This document shows, in pieces, positions 16,627 to 19,459 of a DNA stretch of 19,459 bases. The notes beneath the pieces are model-generated. The model was not told where the DNA came from and ran no database searches. It was given only the letters and a program-made list of their open reading frames with translations. Where the stretch lies: positions 1 through 19,459 of the forward strand of contig DFOM01000049.1 of NCBI GenBank assembly GCA_002376725.1, given 5' to 3'. The position numbers and the translations under genes were made by a program. Each line of letters opens with the position of its first letter. The stretch's first letter is position 1. The DNA is from Cloacimonetes bacterium UBA3541 (GTDB lineage Bacteria; Cloacimonadota; Cloacimonadia; Cloacimonadales; Cloacimonadaceae).

Positions 16627-16849
16627 TCAGGTCAAGGCATTCTTTTCTGAACTTGCCATTGAAACTTTCTACAAAGGCATTTTGCTGTGGTTTGCCAGGA
16701 GCTATGAAGCTGAGTTCTACCTTGTTATCCTGAGACCATTTGAACATTACTGAACTTCGGAATTCGGGACCGTTGTCACAAACGATGAATTCCGGCAAGC
16801 TACGGTATTTAGCTATATCAGTCAGCTCTCTGGCTACTCTGATGCCTGA
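16627..16849 (-). mobile_element. Left fragment of older IS3-family element (IS-A), truncated
   Basis: This 223-bp piece matches positions 17034-17256 of the intact element without indels and encodes OrfB residues about 157-230, including the second Asp and the Glu of the DDE triad. Its left 184 bp, with the orfB end and inverted repeat, is missing: similarity stops at 16627, only 29 bp after the BACON gene stop. It continues at 18133 after the inserted intact element. The two halves together give a colinear IS-A. Confidence 0.9.
16846..16849. repeat. Target-site duplication CTGA (left copy)
   Basis: CTGA sits directly before the left end of the intact element and recurs at 18133-18136 directly after its right end. 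The uninterrupted sequence in the intact element (17253-17256) has CTGA once. A 4-bp duplication is within the usual 3-5 bp of IS3-family elements. Confidence 0.8.
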
Positions 16850-16889
16850 TGATCCTGTCCCATTTTTTACACCACTTGTAAGGTGACAC
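16850..16889. repeat. Left inverted repeat of IS-B
   Basis: Forty bases that pair with the right end at 18092-18132, with one indel and scattered mismatches. Shared blocks include TGA at the tip, TCCC, TTTAC, CC and GTGACAC at the inner edge. The stop codon of orfB (16867-16869) lies inside it. Confidence 0.8.
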
Positions 16890-17724
16890 GTTTGCTAACG
16901 ACATTGTTTTCATAGTTTTCTCGGAATTTCGTGGGAGTTATGTAATTTAGGGAACTGTGGGGTCGATTCGTGTTGTAATCTAACCGCCAATTCATAATCA
17001 CATCTCTCGCTTCAAGTAAATTTCTAAAACAATTCAGGTCAAGGCATTCTTTTCTGAACTTGCCATTGAAACTTTCTACAAAGGCATTTTGCTGTGGTTT
17101 GCCAGGAGCTATGAAGCTGAGTTCTACCTTGTTATCCTGAGACCATTTGAACATTACTGAACTGCGGAATTCGGGACCGTTGTCACAAACTATGAATTCC
17201 GGCAAGCTACGGTATTTAGCTATATCAGTCAGCTCTCTGGCTATTCTGATGCCTGATATTGAAGTATCTACTACCTGGTGAATCAGTTCTCGGGTGAAGT
17301 CATCAATAATGTTAAGCACCCGGAATCTTCTGCCATACAGAAAGCTGTCTGAAACGAAGTCCATAGACCATCGGTGATTGGGATGTTCCGCTTGAACCAG
17401 AGGCTTGGTCCTATATTTGATATGCTTATGTGGACGTTGGGGCACCTGAAGTCTGGCTTCGCAATACAAACGTCTGATCCGCTTATGATTAATTGCTCCA
17501 AACTTGTCCCTGACTGCACTTACCATCCGGGGCAATCCCCAGCAAACATATTTGAACGCAGTTTCCTTCAAATAATCAGTTATCTGCTGATTCTCCGCGT
17601 TAAGCTTGGGCTTATAGTAAAACCTTTTGCGCTCAACCTTAACCAAAGTGCAGGATGTCCTCATACTCAAGCCTTGCTTCTGTAATTCCCCAACAGCAGC
17701 TTGTTTCTGTTGGGGACTCACCAT
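16867..17724 (-). CDS. IS3-family transposase OrfB (DDE integrase core)
   Basis: The 285-residue catalytic part of the transposase, which cuts and joins the element ends through a copy-out-paste-in circle intermediate in this family. An HTH_21-like N-terminal region (about 45-105) precedes the rve core. The DDE triad is D122 (RWSMDF), D181 (VCDNGPEF) and E217 (AFVESFNGKFR), with the canonical 35 residues between the last two. It is complete and ends inside the left inverted repeat. Its ATG (17724-17722) is part of AAAAAAATG at the end of orfA, so it can be made by re-initiation, but more likely as an OrfAB fusion by -1 frameshifting. A second, broken copy lies at 18095-18604. Confidence 0.95.
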   Translation of the reverse strand: MVSPQQKQAAVGELQKQGLSMRTSCTLVKVERKRFYYKPKLNAENQQITDYLKETAFKYVCWGLPRMVSAVRDKFGAINHKRIRRLYCEARLQVPQRPHKHIKYRTKPLVQAEHPNHRWSMDFVSDSFLYGRRFRVLNIIDDFTRELIHQVVDTSISGIRIARELTDIAKYRSLPEFIVCDNGPEFRSSVMFKWSQDNKVELSFIAPGKPQQNAFVESFNGKFRKECLDLNCFRNLLEARDVIMNWRLDYNTNRPHSSLNYITPTKFRENYENNVVSKRVTLQVV

Positions 17725-17981
17725 TTTTTTGAGAGCAGCTCCTTCATCGCTTCGATCTCTAAATCACGTTCTGCCACCATCCTCTTCAAACGGCGATTTT
17801 CAATCTCCAAATCATGCTTGATCCTGGCATCACTGGGAGTCAGGCCTCCATATTTGTTCTTCCAGTTGTAGAAGGTGTTCCGACTGATGCCATATTTACG
17901 ACATATTTCCTTAACCTCTGCTCCTAAATCGGCTTCATTCAGGATCTGATGAATCTGGGTGTAGGTAAATTTGCTACGCAT
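17718..17981 (-). CDS. IS3-family transposase OrfA (helix-turn-helix)
   Basis: A DNA-binding protein of 87 residues. The HTH is in the first 50 residues (YTQIHQILNEADLG, then ICRKYGISRNTFYNWKNKYGG), followed by a leucine-zipper-like helix (ENRRLKRMVAERDLEIEAMKELL) for dimerisation. The frame opens four codons earlier at 17993, but the GGAG that could bind ribosomes lies inside that first ATG triplet's neighbourhood, six bases before the ATG at 17981, so 17981 is preferred. The 3' end reads TCA AAA AAA TGG TGA and overlaps orfB by seven bases. It recognises the element's ends and provides the N-terminal part of the OrfAB transposase. Confidence 0.92.
   Translation of the reverse strand: MRSKFTYTQIHQILNEADLGAEVKEICRKYGISRNTFYNWKNKYGGLTPSDARIKHDLEIENRRLKRMVAERDLEIEAMKELLSKKW
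17724..17730 (-). promoter_or_regulatory. A7 programmed -1 frameshift site of IS-B
   Basis: In the orfA frame the bases read TCA AAA AAA TGG, so the heptamer is A AAA AAA in the right phase for tandem slippage by -1. The shifted frame continues directly into OrfB (KK then MVSPQQK). The same run is kept in the older copy at 18604-18610. Confidence 0.8.
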
Positions 17982-18091
17982 GGTTTTCTCCATATCTGGT
18001 TAAGTTTTTTCTGAACAACAAATTCTCCCTATATGCTCCTGCTGTAAAGCAAGAATTTTTTTATCAGAAAAAACAGCATTTGCATTCTAAT

Positions 18092-18132
18092 GTGTCACTC
18101 TTCCAATGGCGTAAATTTTGGGGATAAGGTCA
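18092..18132. repeat. Right inverted repeat of IS-B
   Basis: Forty-one bases ending in GGGATAAGGTCA, the inverted match of the left end. The broken OrfB of IS-A reads into it and stops at its inner part (18095-18097). Confidence 0.8.
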
Positions 18133-18604
18133 CTGATATTGAGGTATCTACTATTTGGTGAATCAGTTCTCGGGTGAAATCATCAATAATGTTAAGCACC
18201 CGGAACCTTCTGCCATACAGGAAGCTGTCTGAAACGAAGTCCATAGACCATCGGTGATTGGGATGTTCCGCTTGAACCAGAGCCTTGGTCCTATATTTGA
18301 CATGCTTATGTGGACGTTGAGGCACCTGAAGTCTGGCTTCGCAATATAAGCGCCTGATCCGCTTATGATTAATTGCTCCAAACTTGTCCCTGACTGCACT
18401 TACCATTCGGGGCAATCCCCAGCAAACATATTTGAACGCAGTTTCCTTCAAATAATCAGTTATCTGCTGATTCTCCGCGTTAAGCTTGGGCTTATAGTAA
18501 AACCTTTTGCGCTCAACCTTAACCAAAGTGCAAGATGTTCTCATACTCAAGCCTTGCTTCTGTAAATCCCCAACAGCAGCTTGTTTCTGTTGGGGACTCA
18601 CCAT
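18095..18604 (-). pseudogene. Disrupted OrfB of IS-A
   Basis: Residues 1-157 match the intact OrfB (including D122), then the insertion of IS-B replaces the remainder by a 12-residue read-through ending TPLEE within the IS-B right repeat. The second Asp and the Glu of the triad are lost to the left fragment at 16627-16849, so this copy cannot be catalytic. Confidence 0.93.
18133..18136. repeat. Target-site duplication CTGA (right copy)
   Basis: Second copy of the CTGA that flanks the inserted element; see 16846-16849. Confidence 0.8.
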
Positions 18605-18861
18605 TTTTTTGAGAGCAGCTCCTTCATCGCTTCAATCTCCAAATCACGTTCTGCCACCATCCTCTTCAAACGGCGATTTTCCATCTCCAAATCATGCTTG
18701 ATCCTGGCATCACTGGGAGTCAGGCCTCCATATTTGTTCTTCCAGTTGTAGAAGGTGTTCCGACTGATGCCATACTTACAACATATTTCCTTAACCTCTG
18801 TTCCTAAATCGGCTTCCTTTAGGATCTGATGAATCTGGGTGTAGGTAAATTTGCTACGCAT
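18598..18861 (-). CDS. OrfA of IS-A (intact frame)
   Basis: An 87-residue helix-turn-helix protein differing at a few positions from the other copy (for example KEADLGTEVKEICCKYG in place of NEADLGAEVKEICRKYG). As in IS-B, the ribosome binding site favours the ATG at 18861 over that at 18873. The A7 run is intact, but frameshifting would give only a dead OrfAB. A free OrfA of this kind can bind the element ends, and in IS3-family elements free OrfA is known to inhibit transposition, so it might damp the nested element. Confidence 0.85.
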   Translation of the reverse strand: MRSKFTYTQIHQILKEADLGTEVKEICCKYGISRNTFYNWKNKYGGLTPSDARIKHDLEMENRRLKRMVAERDLEIEAMKELLSKKW

Positions 18862-18971
18862 TGTTTTCTCCATATTTTGTTAAGTTTTTTCTGAACAACA
18901 AATTCTCCCCATATGCTCCTGCTGTAAAGCGGGAAATTTTTTATCAGAAAAAACAGCATTTGCATTCCAAT

Positions 18972-19012
18972 GTGTCACTCTTCCAATGGCGTAAATTTCG
19001 GGGATAAGGTCA
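18972..19012. repeat. Right inverted repeat of IS-A
   Basis: Forty-one bases, the same as 18092-18132 except for one base (C for T at 18999). It marks the outer edge of the nested structure; ordinary chromosomal sequence begins at 19013. Confidence 0.8.
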
Positions 19013-19161
19013 ACTTAAAGATTATTTATCAATTTAGTAGAGACAGTGTTCAAGTCAAAGTAAATAAACTTAAAATAAAAGATGCTTTGTTACAACCTTC
19101 TTGCGCTTTACCTACTTTTAAGAACAACTGGAAAGGCCAGGTAGCTGGAGATTGCACTTGA
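19013..19161 (+). pseudogene. Possible 3' remnant of a gene cut by IS-A
   Basis: From the right edge of IS-A one plus-strand frame stays open for about 49 codons to TGA at 19159-19161 (NLKIIYQFSRDSVQVKVNKLKI and on, ending WKGQVAGDCT; shown in part). The only upstream ATG lies inside the IS end, so it has no start of its own. I recognise no family. It may be the tail of a disrupted gene or a chance frame. Confidence 0.2.
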
Positions 19162-19415
19162 CAAATAACAGATAATTGGACAATTAAATCGTATTTTTAT
19201 AAACATTGTATTGAGATAAAAGAATTTGAATGAGATACTGATTAATTTAATAAGGATTTATAGTAATATAATAGCTCTTGCAGTATTATATTTTGTTAAA
19301 AGTAGATATTTATCTCTCTAAATTTATAGGAAATGAAGTAGAAATTGGATAAACAATACAATCAAAAAACCTAGGAAATAATATTTTTGAATAGATAAAA
19401 TAATAAGGAGTCAAA
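19162..19415. other. AT-rich leader before the last gene
   Basis: No gene seen. A TTGACA at 19158-19163 has no good -10 at normal distance, and a TATAAT at 19267-19272 lacks a recognisable -35. Either could belong to the promoter of the gene starting at 19416. Confidence 0.3.
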
Positions 19416-19459
19416 ATGCAAGTTACCCGATTGGAACAGATTCTGGATCTCATCAAGCC
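19416..19459 (+). CDS. Start of an unidentified gene, cut by the window end
   Basis: ATG at 19416 follows AAGGAG (19405-19410) at five bases, the same strong signal seen at several other genes here. Only 14 full codons are visible (MQVTRLEQILDLIK), amphipathic and cytoplasmic in character. The family cannot be named from so little. Confidence 0.6.
   Translation, partial: MQVTRLEQILDLIK

Larger units (their letters stand above)
16850..18132 (-). mobile_element. Complete IS3-family insertion sequence (IS-B), 1283 bp
   Basis: The element is bounded by imperfect inverted repeats of 40-41 bp (16850-16889 and 18092-18132) that begin TGATCCTGTCCC and TGACCTTATCCC read inward. It is flanked by CTGA duplications. 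It encodes orfA and orfB on the minus strand in overlapping frames with an A7 slippery run between them, the standard IS3 layout. Both frames are intact and the DDE triad is present, so it could be active. It lies inside an older relative in the same orientation; the insertion point is between OrfB codons 157 and 158 of that copy. By hand count about 33 of 880 shared bases differ between the two, roughly 96% identity. Confidence 0.93.
18133..19012 (-). mobile_element. Right part of older IS3-family element (IS-A)
   Basis: Exactly 880 bp, colinear with 17253-18132 of the intact element with no net length difference and about 33 mismatches, most of them transitions. It holds orfA, the first 157 codons of orfB and the right inverted repeat (18972-19012). 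Its other part lies at 16627-16849. Because the left end of IS-A is gone, its own target duplication cannot be read. Confidence 0.92.

Noticed and set aside
17374..18701. Plus-strand and alternate-frame ORFs within the IS copies
   Set aside because: They are shadows of orfA and orfB, repeated in both copies only because the DNA is.

Overview
The window looks like chromosomal DNA of a low-GC Gram-negative bacterium of the FCB superphylum, most likely a Cloacimonadota (Candidatus Cloacimonas-like) lineage. The main evidence is three large exported proteins that end in the same type A, FlgD-Ig-like C-terminal sorting domain (PNPF/PNP near its start, then IYNLKGQ-like, WDGKD-like and V.NGIY-like motifs). 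Such domains are known substrates of the type IX secretion system. The taxon is inferred; no rRNA or marker set is present.

Layout. Positions 14-77 hold four 16-bp tandem units. Next come nth (endonuclease III, minus) and a divergent SRAP/YedK-type DNA-protein crosslink gene (plus, start corrected to 966). A minus-strand pair with a 4-base overlap follows: a PTS EIIA-CBS protein and an ArsB/SLC13-type membrane transporter. A divergent plus-strand B12-binding radical SAM protein (DUF4080-like) comes next, then a secreted ten-repeat FG-GAP/VCBS protein with its own extended -10 promoter. The 7769-8267 gap holds a compact minus-strand promoter-terminator unit that looks like an unannotated RNA of about 60 nt, and the eno terminator. 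Then come eno and an SPFH/QmcA-like gene (minus, probable operon).

After a gene-poor 0.6 kb, a plus-strand operon encodes a gingipain-like C25 cysteine peptidase with a beta-helix-like region, a TPR-like region and a sorting domain. It overlaps by 4 bases a BACON-domain secreted protein with the same kind of sorting domain. The peptidase start carries an apparent one-base deletion in a poly-A tract that puts the best ribosome binding site and ATG out of frame.

The right end is an IS3-family nest. A complete 1283-bp element (16850-18132, 4-bp CTGA duplication, imperfect inverted repeats of about 40 bp, orfA/orfB with an A7 slippery site) sits inside an older, left-truncated relative about 96% identical to it (16627-16849 plus 18133-19012). 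The window ends in the first codons of an unidentified plus-strand gene.

How the genes work together: nth and the SRAP gene both handle damaged DNA. The EIIA-CBS protein probably senses state and controls its overlapping transporter. The three sorting-domain proteins form a cell-surface or secreted set, with the C25 peptidase and BACON protein made from one transcript. No CRISPR array, rRNA or tRNA was seen.
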